Shown here in pieces: positions 1 through 10,752 of a stretch of DNA of 64,000 bases; position 1 is the first letter of the stretch; each line of letters begins with the position of its first letter. Location of the stretch: positions 19,231,783-19,295,782 of the forward strand of contig NC_091943.1 of assembly GCF_041260155.1 (NCBI RefSeq), given 5' to 3'. Under the pieces are notes generated by a model. It had not been told where the DNA came from. It did not search any database and worked only from the letters and a program-made list of their open reading frames with translations. Made by a program: the position numbers and the translations under genes. Origin of the DNA: Ptychodera flava (Eukaryota > Hemichordata > Enteropneusta > Ptychoderidae).

Positions 1-151
1 CTGGTAAATGTACAGTGTAAAGGGGTTGACGTTGAAGACAAATCCGTGTAACAGTTTTTAATGGTTGGCTTGAACTTCATTTGTATGGTTATTAACGTTG
101 AGCGATAAAATCAAGTAATAAATATAAACTGGAAAAATAAACTAAACTCAC

Positions 152-677
152 TTGTACTGCGTCATCTCTGAAAAGCTGCGCTGTTGAACGCCTGCTTTGG
201 TTTTCCTTGACAGTCGCCCTATGCCGTTTCGAGGATGGCGAAGTTATTTGCGAAAAACGTTTGCTACGTGTAGCGGCTCGTTAGCCAGACAGGAGTCTTC
301 CACTACCTACCTGATTTCGGAAGCATCCGGCTGCCCGAACAGCAGGCAGGCCTTGGCAAGTGAAGATGCGTGTAGTCACATTGGGCAAAACGCCGCGGCG
401 GGATTTGAGATTTCTTTCCAGTGCGTCCATTTTCGCCCGACCAGCATACAAACTTTGCACGTTGTCGTAGCATCTCTTGCAAATACTGGATCCTTTATGT
501 AGATCCGGCGCCAGGCTGATTGTAAATTTGCTGCAACTTCTGATGAATGTCCGTAGTATCAGAAAAGATAGATCGTCTTTTCCTTGCGTCCAATGTGTCA
601 CCGCAAACTGCGCATTCAGTCAACGTCAACGAGAACGATCCCAGAATTTTCTTCGTAGGTGTTGCTTTTAACGCCAT
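152..677 (-). CDS. Partial gene with zf-AD-like zinc finger (N-terminal exon, frame broken)
   Basis: On the minus strand an ATG at 677 opens a reading frame beginning MALKATPTKK. It has a Cys-x2-Cys pair (CAVC, residues 22-25) and, about 46 residues later in a shifted frame, a second pair (CKRC) followed by a helix-like YDNVQSLYAGRAKMDALE. This spacing and the hydrophobic pattern resemble the zf-AD domain, a dimerising zinc-binding module usually at the N terminus of zinc-finger transcription factors. Downstream, a basic Ser/Arg-rich stretch (SPSSKRHRATVKEN) runs to a good splice donor (GTGAGT on the minus strand, plus 146-151). The rest of the gene would lie beyond the left edge. The two halves differ by one reading-frame step near 490-500 and an in-frame stop lies near 290, so this is either a damaged copy or a region with sequence errors. 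Family assignment is inferred from spacing only; a transposon-derived protein is an alternative. Confidence 0.4.
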
Positions 678-790
678 GTAAGAATATAGAACCAAAATTC
701 ACATGAGGAAAATCTCCATGAAACTCAACAACTTGCAAACTCCCAAACGCGATCTTGAACGCTAACGCAGTGCGATAGTAGTGCGCTCTC

Positions 791-872
791 ACGTCTTTGT
801 GTTCCCGGCGTTATACGGCCTGTGGTGGAGGCCGTATAACGCCGGGAATACACAGACATGTACGCAGGGCTG
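791..872. repeat. Hairpin repeat, family E copy 1
   Basis: The arms TTCCCGGCGTTATACGGCC and GGCCGTATAACGCCGGGAA are perfect reverse complements around a short loop, with weaker pairing outward. The right flank TACGCAGGGCT matches the end of the hairpin at 9502-9589, so the two are copies of one small foldback family. Only the inner arms are well preserved in this copy. Confidence 0.7.
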
Positions 873-1420
873 GCTCTCACGTTGTGATGTTTCGATTTTA
901 GTCAATTTATGCAATCCCCGATGCCACATGTTCGAGATCCCACTGTCTCGGCAAAGCTGTGATTGACAGATATTGTCATGACTATCGGAGTATTATGCAT
1001 GCAAATGAAGTTGGATGACGAATATTTAATTTTAATAGATCACTGGGGAAGTTTGCATATATCATGTATATCGGCAGGATTTTGACATGTACGGGCGTGG
1101 CTTTTTTTCTGTGTTGCAGCCGGCTAAATCATGTACAGTCGTTAGGGGGCGGAGGTACGGAGCGCCCGCACACGCGACTGAGCTTTTACAGTCTAGTGGA
1201 AGGACTGTGTTGCGAACCAGTTCTTCCTCTGAAACATGGTCATCTTGCTCCTCAGTAGCTTCCTATAGTTTGAAAATTGACTATTTTGGTTTCCTGGCTT
1301 CCCTTTCTACTGCGTGGTGAAATGCCTACGGTACATTCACCCCACCAAACATCATGCATATCTCATGATTTACAATTGATTTTGACAAGCTGAGAAGCTG
1401 TTTGCAAAATGCAGTGAACT

Positions 1421-2213
1421 AAAATGCTGTGAAAAAAAACCCTGACGTGGCCTGCATCTGTTTACCTTGATCTTAAAAGCAAATATAACTTTCTGTCTTG
1501 ACAAACAATACCATAGTTTCAATGTTTTGCATATTTGTGTTTTTAGAGCAATTGTTGCCTTTTTTTGATCAAATATCTATTTCTCTGTAGCAGCATGTCC
1601 AAATTGATTGGATGTGTATAGATGTGGTGAAATTTCAATAATTGTCTTTTTAGGGCAATTAATGCCATTCATGGTCAAAAAATCTGTATTCTCTGAAAGG
1701 GCTTGTCCAATTTCTTTGAAATTTGCTACATAAGTCCCTTAAGATTTGTTTTAATCATGCTCTTTTTGTGGTGGAAAAATTCTTCAGATAATTGTCATTT
1801 AGCATTTGCTACACACAAACGATTATTCATGCAGATTTATTCAGTATTTGCTATCGAGAAACTTTCAAAAGTTCAACCATTTTGTGTGTTTTTGTGTCGG
1901 GATTTGTTGGATAGATGGCATTCTACGTAGTGTATTGTTGAATGTTAAAAAATGTGTTGCTGTTGTTTTTGAGGCTGATTTTTGAGAAAAAAGAATTGAA
2001 AATGCCTTTTAAAAGCAAAATAATACATAATGACTTGATATGTTGTTTTATCATTATTGACGTTTTTCTACTTGTTCACCCATTCTTGCATTCATCATTG
2101 CAATAAAATGCTGTAAAAAAAGAACCTGATGTGGCCTGCATCTGTTTACCTTGATCTTAAAAGGCATATATAACTTTCTGTCTTGACAAACAATACCATA
2201 GCTTCAATGTTTT
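1421..2213. repeat. Pair of diverged direct repeats (about 110 bp each)
   Basis: Positions 1421-1530 and 2105-2213 are about 90 percent alike by eye. Both begin AAAATGCTGT, contain GTGGCCTGCATCTGTTTACC and end near TTCAATGTTTT. They are about 685 bp apart. They could be a local duplication or two insertions of an unknown short repeat. Confidence 0.7.
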
Positions 2214-2766
2214 ACCTAGTGTACCTGCTTGGTTTGTACGCAGGAAACAAGGAGAAAACAGGCTCTATAATTTTATAATTTTCAAGTGATCAGAATACAA
2301 AAGTCCTGAAAAGATAAGATAATCACAACTTCCAGTATAAGGAATATAGTCACTCTAAATGTATACATTAAAATTTAAAATGTGCCTGGAGGATGTTCAG
2401 AAAGTTGCTTCCTGTCGGTAAAATCTAAAAAAAAATCAAGATTTTAAAGACTTTTGCAGATTTTTTTTTACGCATTGTCTTCGTATTTATTTTGCAAACT
2501 GGTTTCGAGATTTTTTTTCCCTAACTTTCTGCTCTGAAATTTTTTTTCTGTTTTTGACCACCCCTTTCAAGATCTAATGGTCCGTCCCTAATGTCATATT
2601 TCAGCGTCAGCCAGGATGAGGATGACGCTAACTTTGCGTACTAATAGTGTACTAATGAGGTACATACACAACTTGTGTCTCATTTATAGGCCTATAGACA
2701 AAAGAACCACACAGTGGTGGATTGCGAGATTAAGAGCATTAATTAAAGCTTTGCCATCTTTTGGAG

Positions 2767-2775
2767 TCTACTTTT
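2767..2775 (-). promoter_or_regulatory. Probable snRNA 3' box of the U1 gene
   Basis: On the minus strand, AAAAGTAGA fits the AAARNNAGA core of the snRNA 3' box and lies about 13 nt downstream of the U1 3' end, where Integrator-dependent 3' processing signals sit in animals. The preceding GTTT part of the consensus is not clear. Confidence 0.55.
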
Positions 2776-2788
2776 GTATTTTGATTAT

Positions 2789-2953
2789 CAGGGGATAGCG
2801 CGAACGCAGTCCCCCACTACCAGAAATTATGCACCCGAGTCACCCACATTTGGGGTGATCGCAAGGGTCAACCCGCCCGGAGTGCAATGGACAGGCCTCG
2901 CCCTGGAGGAACCGCCTACGTGATCACGGTTAACCTCTGTGCCAGGTAAGTAT
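2789..2953 (-). ncRNA. RNU1: U1 spliceosomal snRNA
   Basis: The minus-strand transcript starts ATACTTACCTG, the exact U1 5' end that pairs with 5' splice sites. In order it then shows stem-loop 1 with loop GATCACG (U1-70K site, close to the usual GATCAYGAAG), stem-loop 2 with the full U1A-binding loop ATTGCACTCC, stem-loop 3 around CCCCAAATGTGGG, the Sm site AATTTCTGG followed by TAG, and a terminal stem ending GACTGCGTTCGCGCTATCCCC. Length is 165 nt against 164 for human U1. Every functional element is present and the stems look compensated, so this looks like a working gene rather than a retrocopy. A 3' box-like motif follows it. I could not identify the upstream PSE with confidence. Confidence 0.96.
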
Positions 2954-3956
2954 GCCTAGTATTTCTGTTACATAAACTTTATACCCATGTGTACGGAACT
3001 TGATGTGCGGTTCACTATGAAGGGAATATGTTGAACTACTGCGCATGTGCAGACTTGTCTGTCCGAAAAATTAATTTACAGCACCAGCAGTGTAAAGATT
3101 ACGTTTTTATTCAGCATAATACACTTTAATTAAGTGATTAATAAATAGTTGTAGATAAGATCTCCAAAAGACACATGCTACAGCACTGTTACGCCTTTAT
3201 ATTGGACTCGGCAAATCCCCATGGCCTCGTTTGATCTAATAAAATTTGCATATGAATGCTTGTGGAGACGAGACGTCTGCTTCGGGAATGGGAGGTGGTT
3301 GGGAACATCCGTGATAGCTATGGGTCCATTGACAGGTACAAGACCACAGTCCCCTGTGATCTATTCCGCTCTTGGAGTTTTTTCTCGCTTATGTACACAC
3401 GTCTATGGGGCGAATAGTCCCAGAGCTGAATAGCTCACGAGTGACCGTGACAACCAGCTGCTGCAGGCTGGGACCTCCATGTGGACATGTACATGACAGC
3501 TCGACGGGCTCGCGATTCAGAACACAGCATGCGACACGCGATCGGTACTGATTCACACAGAGAAAGCTTTATCTGTTTGCCATGTGTACTGTGAATCAGT
3601 ACCGATCGCAAAGCGACGTGTACGGTGTAGCAATGCAATGCCTGTAAGCTCCAATAACGTTCTGATACGATTGGAACGTCGAAGCATAAACTCTACACTG
3701 CACTATTAAAACTACCCAGTCCACATCGCACCTGTGTTCCTACCTCCATCATCCATGGCTAGACTTTGTAAATACACAGGGACTGTGGTAAATAATAGGA
3801 AAACAAAACACAACAAATACACTCAAAACAAAAAAAAACACCAAAAAAACAAATCCTTTATTTTTTTACATCTATGGGGGTGTAACGGTACTGGCCCCTA
3901 GACGCAGTCACAGGAATGTTGTCCTACACGAAACTCTGTTGAAAGAGCGCTGCCTT
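2954..3956. other. 5' flank of the U1 gene; no other gene seen
   Basis: The first 100 bp should hold the U1 promoter (PSE/DSE), but I see no motif I would defend. A hairpin lies at 3538-3609. The rest, including the A-rich 3800-3860 stretch, shows nothing recognisable. Confidence 0.4.
3538..3609. repeat. Hairpin with 20-bp perfect arms
   Basis: The arms GCGATCGGTACTGATTCACA and TGTGAATCAGTACCGATCGC are exact reverse complements, separated by a loop of about 32 bp. It is probably a small foldback repeat; no target duplication is obvious. Confidence 0.75.
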
Positions 3957-5318
3957 GCCGGTGTTCTGCCATCTATACTCATTGCCATCTACACTCCATT
4001 TGACCTTTGACACATACACTGGCATATCACGCGATTGTTATGCAAATAAAATATCGCATTCAATCTATACTCTGCCCTTGACATGGCTCAGGGAAATCGG
4101 GAGGAAACATCTTTTACAAGTTGAATTTACGTAATTGCTATCTATACTCCATTGCTATTTCTATTCATTACTATGACAAAAGAGAGGTTTTGAAAGGTAC
4201 ACAATGGATTCTAAACTTAATTCATTTGATCCAAGGCCAATTCATTTAAATCATATACTGTTTTTATTCAGAACAATGAAAACTTCAATAAGGGTGTTTT
4301 TTTATAATAAATACAAAAAACTGAGAAGAGACTTCTTGGGGCCGGTACATTATTTCTTTGTTCATTATATTTCACTAGGATTTAATGAATTTTGGAAATA
4401 AGTTTGACAATAACTCGACAAATCGAGGGCAAGTATAGTGTATGGCCGGTAGAAATGGTTGTACAGACAATAGATGGCAGGAGTATAGATGGCATGTGTA
4501 CATGCCATTTATACTCCACTGCTATCTACACTCTTTTGCTGTCTATACTTTGTTGTCATCTATAATCAATTACTACCTATATATGATAGGTTCTGAACTA
4601 AATTTCTGATACGGAGCTTCATTGTAAAAGCTGCACTGACATATTTTTATACACCAGAGGGACAGTGAATAAAGACGATTACTGCTGTTAAAGTTAACGG
4701 AATCATTGACAAATTCTGCCAGTCAGCGACTTTGGTAAATGGATGCTTGGAGTACAGTTGGCAATTGCTTTCAATAATCAAGACTACAAACTACGGGCGT
4801 TTTGCAAGGAAAAAATGTTAGAAATGGATCTGAAATATATTAAAGCATTAGTACATTACGGAGACAAAACAAAAAACAAAAAAAAACAATGAAAACATGA
4901 CTGACAACACAAAAAACTACCAAACTTCAGAATGTGAGTTCACACAAAAATATCACGATTAACCAATCGCCAGGATAGCTACGAGACCCGGGCCACTAGC
5001 CATGCACTGTACACCCTATGAAGTTCATACAGATCCGATCTGGAAACTGGTGAGCTTAGGTGTGCACAGTGCAGTGGATTCTGCAATGAAATCAAACATT
5101 TTATATCCTTTTGCAATTTCTTTAACATTGGGAAAACGATATTTTTTCTGTTAATAAAAGTGGAGTATAGATGGCAAGAGAGCATAGATGGCACCTTACA
5201 CTGCCATCAACACTCACACTGGCAGTTATTTGCATAACAATAGAGTGACATGCCAGTGTATGTATCAAAGGTCAAACGGAGTGTAGATGGCAACGAGTAT
5301 ACATGGCAGAACACCGGC
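3957..5318. mobile_element. Palindromic element A with GCCATCTATACTC minisatellite motif
   Basis: This 1.36-kb unit begins GCCGGTGTTCTGCCATCTATACTC and ends with its reverse complement. Terminal inverted repeats of about 100 bp include TTTGACCTTTGA and its complement. Inside, the phrase GCCATCTATACTC (or its complement) recurs many times, and the centre (4470-4530) is itself a palindrome around GTACATGCCA. No transposase is encoded. The same element in a longer form lies at 45708-48189. I could not find a clear target duplication, so the superfamily is open; it behaves like a non-autonomous foldback DNA element. Confidence 0.75.
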
Positions 5319-6058
5319 CTATCCATACACAGACTTTTGAGAAGTTTATCGAAGGTTTTTTGGTCCGGATGCAAATAAATGACCAACTCTGGCTGGACGG
5401 GCTCACTCCATGCAGGACAAATCACAGACCCTCGTTTTTCTCGCACAAATTAATCAGTCACTCACTTTATATTGCTCAACAACAGTGAATGAGTGAGTGA
5501 TATACAATTACATGTAGTCTTAACTAGTCTGGATGTTCTGATTTTTTTTTTAATTCCACATTCCTTGAATATGTTGAATCATTATCCAAATCGCTGAGTT
5601 GAGTCTCTTACACAGATTATCACAAACAGAACTGACTGTAGCATTGATATTACAAACACGCAAACATGTACTCTCCCGGTGTATAAGTTCAATAGCCTAT
5701 GAAAATTCTCCAACAGTACCAGCAAAGAGGCATGCTTTACTGAACACGGGAATAAATCTATAAATCTGATAACACCATTAAGAATATACCCTTGAAATTA
5801 ATTTTGTGTCCTAAAATTTCACATCAACTATGTCATAGGTACAATTAAGCTATCAAAAAGAGGTAACTCTTAATAATTTCACAGGTACTCAACCATTTTG
5901 AAATAGACCCTTGTGAAGGCAAAAAAAAGAGATTTAATTGTCTTTAATTTAAAATCACGAAAATTTCTTTTGAACTTATCATTTCGAGAAGTGACATAAC
6001 CCAGGTAACAGTATTCTTCATTAAATCTAGGGCCACTCCATTTTGAGTATATAGAGCA
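5319..6058. other. Spacer between two palindromic elements
   Basis: AT-rich sequence between element A and inverted repeat Y. I see no gene, RNA or repeat here. Confidence 0.4.
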
Positions 6059-7794
6059 TACAGCAAAAAACAGGATGGTTGGACAGTCTCATATACATTA
6101 CGTTTACTTTTTTGTACGTCCCACACAAGTTTGTAGATACATTGTAGATAACAAGAACCGACTCATTTGAGTGAAATACTAATCATGTAACTCTCCACTC
6201 CACTGTTTATCCTTGTGTGTCTAGACAGATTGGCACCAGTACGTATACGTTGTATTATGGTTTGTTTAGCCAGAGTGCTGTCCTAATTAACTTCGGTCTC
6301 TACTATCAACTCGATAACTAATTTAGCTATTCCCTTGTGTGGTCCATTAGTCCTGTTTCAAAATGACCTACATTACACGTCCTACACACATGTACTGCAT
6401 GCTCTGATTGGTTAATCCGCTTCTCTAAGGTCCACTTTCGGAGCAGTCATTGGAGGGACCTCATGTGTTAGGTCTCATTATTATGTATTATTCAATTTAC
6501 AGCTTCCTGATTGGTTAATGTATAGTTCCGGTCCTCCAGTGTTCACTGCCTCATTATGCAATGTCCCATGTACGTTTGGATGATGCTTGCACTTGGTCGC
6601 AGCTCGATCCCAGTATATGAAGAAAGGTACTCATGCCGAGTATTTGTCAAAATATCTAGTTAGATTTGACCTTGTTCGAGAGTTCCTTCAGTATTCATGG
6701 CATTTTATGTGATACTGTGAATTATACACGAATTAAATATTGTCAGGAGAAATTTTGTCCTTTTTTCTGCACGAGTTGGTTGAAATGAGCTACTGACGCC
6801 TGAAACCGTTACGTAATTTTTGTTACGTAATGCCTTGAAGCTCTATTGTTTCCTCTTGTCATTCACAGGCCTCACTGCTGTGGATGCGGCCATTGCCCCC
6901 GTCAAATCAAAATGAAAACGAAAAGCGTGAACTTGTACGTAACCAACAATTGGAAACAAAGAGCCAACATGCCTGTTATGCTAGATTTGATTCAAGTCGA
7001 TGAATTTAAAAAAAATAAAATCATTTATAATAGTTTCTCTTGTGTCTCTCCAATTTCGTACAAAACTATTCGGAATTTGGTAGCCCAGGCCATGTTTTTC
7101 CGGGGTTTTTCCTAGCGATTGAATGGGTGACCTTTGAGTCTGCGCAGTATAGTGAGTTAGTTTCTGCCGGATTCACCTCCAGGTGAAACTCCCCCGCGTT
7201 CACCCGACACATCGCGTCCACTCCACTCACGCGCGCGTTTCACATGAAAGCAAAATACTAGTATCGTTGCGTTCTCTCAACTCAAACATTGACAAATCAC
7301 AGACTTGAACCGAGTCTACTTAATGCATAAAGGGGCAGGGATAAGTAAAAACATGGAAATTTAACGCATGAAGGTCTGTCGGGCATTTTTCGTTGTAACT
7401 TTCGGCCGATCCGTGAACATCACGAATAACGTATTACTTCAGCGGTAGCCAGGAAGCACGTGGGACATTGCATAATGAGGCAGTGAACACTGGAGGACCG
7501 GACCTACACATTAACCAATCAGGGAGTTGTAAAGTGAATAATACATAGTAATGAGACCTAACGCATGAGGTCCCACCAATCAGCGTAACGCAAATGGACC
7601 TTAAATTACCAGATGAACCAATCACTGATGTTGGTACATATGTCATGGACCTGACTTATGAAACAGGACTATCCAGACACTCAAATGAGTCGGCTCTTCT
7701 TATCTACAATGTTATCTACAAAACTTGTGTGCCACGTATAAAAAAGTAAACGTAACGTATATGAGACTGTTCAACCATCCTGTTTTTTGCTGTA
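6059..7794. mobile_element. Long inverted repeat Y (1.7 kb foldback element)
   Basis: The left end TACAGCAAAAAACAGGATGG is mirrored by CCATCCTGTTTTTTGCTGTA at the right end. The arms pair over several hundred bases (left about 6059-6600, right about 7434-7794), for example CCTCCAGTGTTCACTGCCTC against GAGGCAGTGAACACTGGAGG. The left arm carries sequence absent from the right, so the arms are diverged. The central 0.8 kb encodes no recognisable protein. A TA dinucleotide at both ends is compatible with a TA target duplication but is not proof. Confidence 0.75.
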
Positions 7795-8170
7795 GTAGTT
7801 TCAGAAGATGGTTTTTATTAAAGATGAAAATTTTAGTTTTTTTATGTTGGTATCAGTTTCCAGTCAGAAAAAAAAAAAAACATGCAGCTTATCTGGACGC
7901 ATGGCAAGTCTACTTTAGATTCTGAGATCAATAGAAAATCCTTGGCATACATGAGACATTTTATCAAAAGTGAACAGAGCTCAATGAGTTGTTGACTTCT
8001 TAAACACCTAAAGGTAGTTACTTTGTATGCAGAATGTGCTAGTCTCACCAGAGTGAGCTGTGGCCAATATAATGGCAGAAGAAGCAAGATGCATGTAGTA
8101 TACTTTGTTTCTCTTGACTGATGCCTTTTCACACCTGTTAGCCTGACAATGTAGTGAGTATAGAATCATA
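7795..8170. other. Spacer; nothing recognised
   Basis: A run of A (7866-7879) and AT-rich sequence between two transposons. No gene or repeat supported. Confidence 0.4.
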
Positions 8171-8208
8171 GCCAGCAGCACAGGTTATCGTAACGTTGCT
8201 TGGATAGT

Positions 8209-8288
8209 CGTTCGAGGCAGGTGACTGCAGGTCGCCGTCTTTTTTTTCCCAAGTAAACGGCGACCTGCGGCCGCCCGCCTCGAACGAC
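8209..8288. repeat. GC-rich hairpin inserted in the left arm of C1
   Basis: CAGGTCGCCG and CGGCGACCTG with flanking TCGTTCGAGGC and GCCTCGAACGA form a hairpin. The equivalent place in the right arm of C1 lacks it, so it is a later insertion or expansion in one arm. Confidence 0.65.
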
Positions 8289-8577
8289 CACAGGCGACCC
8301 AATAGGTTCTGAGTTTTTCACACTGTTTTCTCTATCATTTTCTCTTTTCTTCATGCTCTGAATGATCGGAGTAAATAAAATAAATGGTTATATAACCTAA
8401 CCTAGCCTCTGTGACTCTTTATTTATTTTAAACTCCATTACAAGGACGTATATCTCTCATACACACATGTTGTGATTAAGTAGTCAACACAACTAATTAT
8501 GCTAATCCGTGGACTTATCAGGGATTTTACGGGTTAGTCAACATCGCGAAAGATAGGAATGGCCCCTTTTTCATTAA

Positions 8578-10436
8578 AGGGACATTATTTGTATCTTTTG
8601 ATTTTTTTTCATTTTTTCGATGACTGAGATCCCCGGTCAAATCAATGGGAGACCTAAATTGTGACTATGGACGGCTTCAAGGATATGTAAAACCACCTTC
8701 TTGCTCTTTACGGCAAGGTTCAATGTTGGTAAGGGCGTCCGCGCGATTTGAACCAACCGCCATGATTGAACCCCAGCACATGACCGATATTACTACGCAC
8801 ACGTCAACTATCAAAGTACTAGAACGCTGAGCGGCCGTCACCTACACACTATCTTCAGCACAATGCATATCGATGAGCTCACGTCGCATAAACAAATGCA
8901 CGTCTCACAAACTACTGTCAAATAGTGAAATAAACAGGGCATTTGCTTGTAAGTCTGATTTTAGTATCGATGATAGGGACTGTGAAACAGAAATAAGACC
9001 ATAAACGCAATTGGGTCAATGGTAAAACTAAAACAATGTCAGATTGCTGTGGTGGTAGTGAAACAGGTACAGAGTAATGCATTTCCTGTGCATTTGATCG
9101 TTAACAAATCTTCGGCAACTTTTAAGATTTTTAGGGCATTTTCTTGCCATTACGTTGGTTTGTTTTACAAACATGACATGATAACTTGTTGAACTTGGAA
9201 ACATCGCACCGGACAGAACAGTGCACGGCGTAGCATCTGTGACATCGTGACACCACGCTGAGCGGGTACTGTACTGTCGATTGATACTGCTCGCGATTGG
9301 AGTCACATCTCGACACACAAGATCTGTTCGAATGTTGTTATTCTCAATGCATCGTGTAATTATTTGTAGTGATCAGTTCGAATCCCATTTCGAACCAAAA
9401 GTGAGTACATCGCAATGACAGCTGCCTAGACCCTAAACGTCGCTTACGGCCTCCGTCCACTCCCAAAAGTGGGTTTTGCGTAGCTGAGCACATCCTGTAC
9501 CTAGCCCTGCGTGCAGGTCTGTGTTCCTGGCGTTATACGGCGTGGAGGCCGTTTAACGCCGGGAACACAAAGACCTGTACGCAGGGCTAATCGTGTACCC
9601 AGGCGAGGCGGGTGTGCTTGAAAACGAAACTCAGTGCGAGTTTGGGATTAAAAATGGGTTGTTATTTGTGGAGAAACTGCACACCGCAACCGAGGTGCTG
9701 CCAGCGATTTGGCACAGCCCTGCTACGCAGAGTTAGCTTTCACCCAACAATGTACATGATGTACGTGTCAGTCGCCAAAGCAGCTTCAATCACAGACAGT
9801 AGAGGCCCCTCTGTTTTATATGCTTCAATTTCGCGATCACCTCGACAATAACGTGACTGTCTACTGAAGTTTATCCCTTCATTTTCCTCTGTTTTGACAT
9901 TTCTATGCCCACAGGCTTTGGGCAAGTCTACATATGGAGGTACAAACGAGACGAAAAAAATCAGCAATTATAGGCCTTGTCACCGGGCCTTGTCGTCGGC
10001 TTCTTGCAGCTTGTAGGCATTTGAAATGCCCATCACAAAAATGTGCTCTGTAGCAGCAAAGAATGGTGTATCTAAGAGCAGGATTGGCCGTCAGGATCTC
10101 CATGAAAAACTGACTGTCAAAATGTAACTGAGCAAACGGCATTGGTAATAGGGAATCCCGAAACTGCTACACTGCGCTCTCGACGACTTTCACTTCGTGT
10201 GGTTAATTTTTTACACGCGGATGCTTACAGCGGCCCAGTTAGCAGTGTGGTCTGATCGCAGGTCAACGGTAGCCCACCATTAACCCCTGATCCAAGGTTT
10301 TTCTATACAGTGTACGCAAACGGGATGGAAGTTGTCTATGGTCGACCGTTCTTTAGACATCTTTCAATTAGTCGAACAACATTATCAACTTCTTGTTTGC
10401 AACAATATAAGGTCAAAAGATACAAATAATGTCCCT
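8578..10436. mobile_element. TTAA-flanked element D nested inside C1
   Basis: Termini AGGGACATTATTTGTATCTT and its reverse complement form a 24-bp inverted repeat, flanked on both sides by TTAA (8574-8577 and 10437-10440). The related copy at 48275-48617 has one TTAA at the same place (48349-48352) with no insert, which shows both the insertion and the duplicated TTAA. TTAA targeting is typical of piggyBac-type transposases, although the termini are not the classic CCC ends. The 1.86-kb interior has no recognisable transposase and itself holds the hairpin at 9502-9589. Confidence 0.85.
9502..9589. repeat. Hairpin repeat, family E copy 2 (nested in D)
   Basis: An 88-bp near-perfect palindrome from TAGCCCTGCGTGCAGGTC to GACCTGTACGCAGGGCTA with inner arms resembling those at 791-872. 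TA at both ends suggests a TA target site. It is a small foldback MITE and the innermost of three nested insertions here. Confidence 0.8.
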
Positions 10437-10752
10437 TTAACATCACTATCTTTCCGATGTTGACTAACCTCTGATAATCCAAGGATTAGCATAATTAGTT
10501 GTGTTGACTAATTAATTACAGCATGTGTGTATGAGAGATATACGTCCTTGTAATGGAGTGTAAAATAAATAAAGAGTCACAGAGGCTAGGTTAGGTATAT
10601 AAACCATTTATTTTATTTATTCCGATCATTCAGAGCATGAAGAAAGAAGAGAAAATGATAGAGAAAACAGTGTGAAAAACTCAGAACCTATTGGATCGCC
10701 TGTGGAACGACTCGACTATTCAAGCAACATTACGATAACCTGTGGCCAGCAG

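Larger units (their letters stand above)
678..2788. other. Intergenic, with one hairpin and a direct repeat; no gene seen
   Basis: No coding pattern I can support. The stretch holds a hairpin at about 791-872 and a 110-bp direct repeat (1421-1530 and 2105-2213), both listed separately. The remainder is AT-rich unique-looking sequence. Confidence 0.5.
8179..10744. mobile_element. hAT-like non-autonomous element C1, 8-bp target duplication, interrupted
   Basis: The left end CACAGGTTATCGTAACG and the right end CATTACGATAACCTGTG are inverted repeats that pair, with gaps, for over 400 bp. The element is flanked by a perfect 8-bp direct repeat GCCAGCAG (8171-8178 and 10745-10752). Eight-base target duplications with short C/A-starting termini are typical of hAT elements. 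The left arm has an extra hairpin (about 8209-8288). The middle is split by a separate TTAA element (8578-10436). A partial second copy lies at 48275-48617. No transposase reading frame is visible. Confidence 0.82.

Noticed and set aside
8700-8790. GGTTCAAATC-type B-box motifs on the minus strand, possible tRNA or SINE
   Set aside because: No A box or cloverleaf at the right distance and no tailed repeat.
9360-9395. tRNA-like T-loop (AGTTCGAATCCC)
   Set aside because: No acceptor, D or anticodon arm can be folded around it, and it lies inside transposon D.
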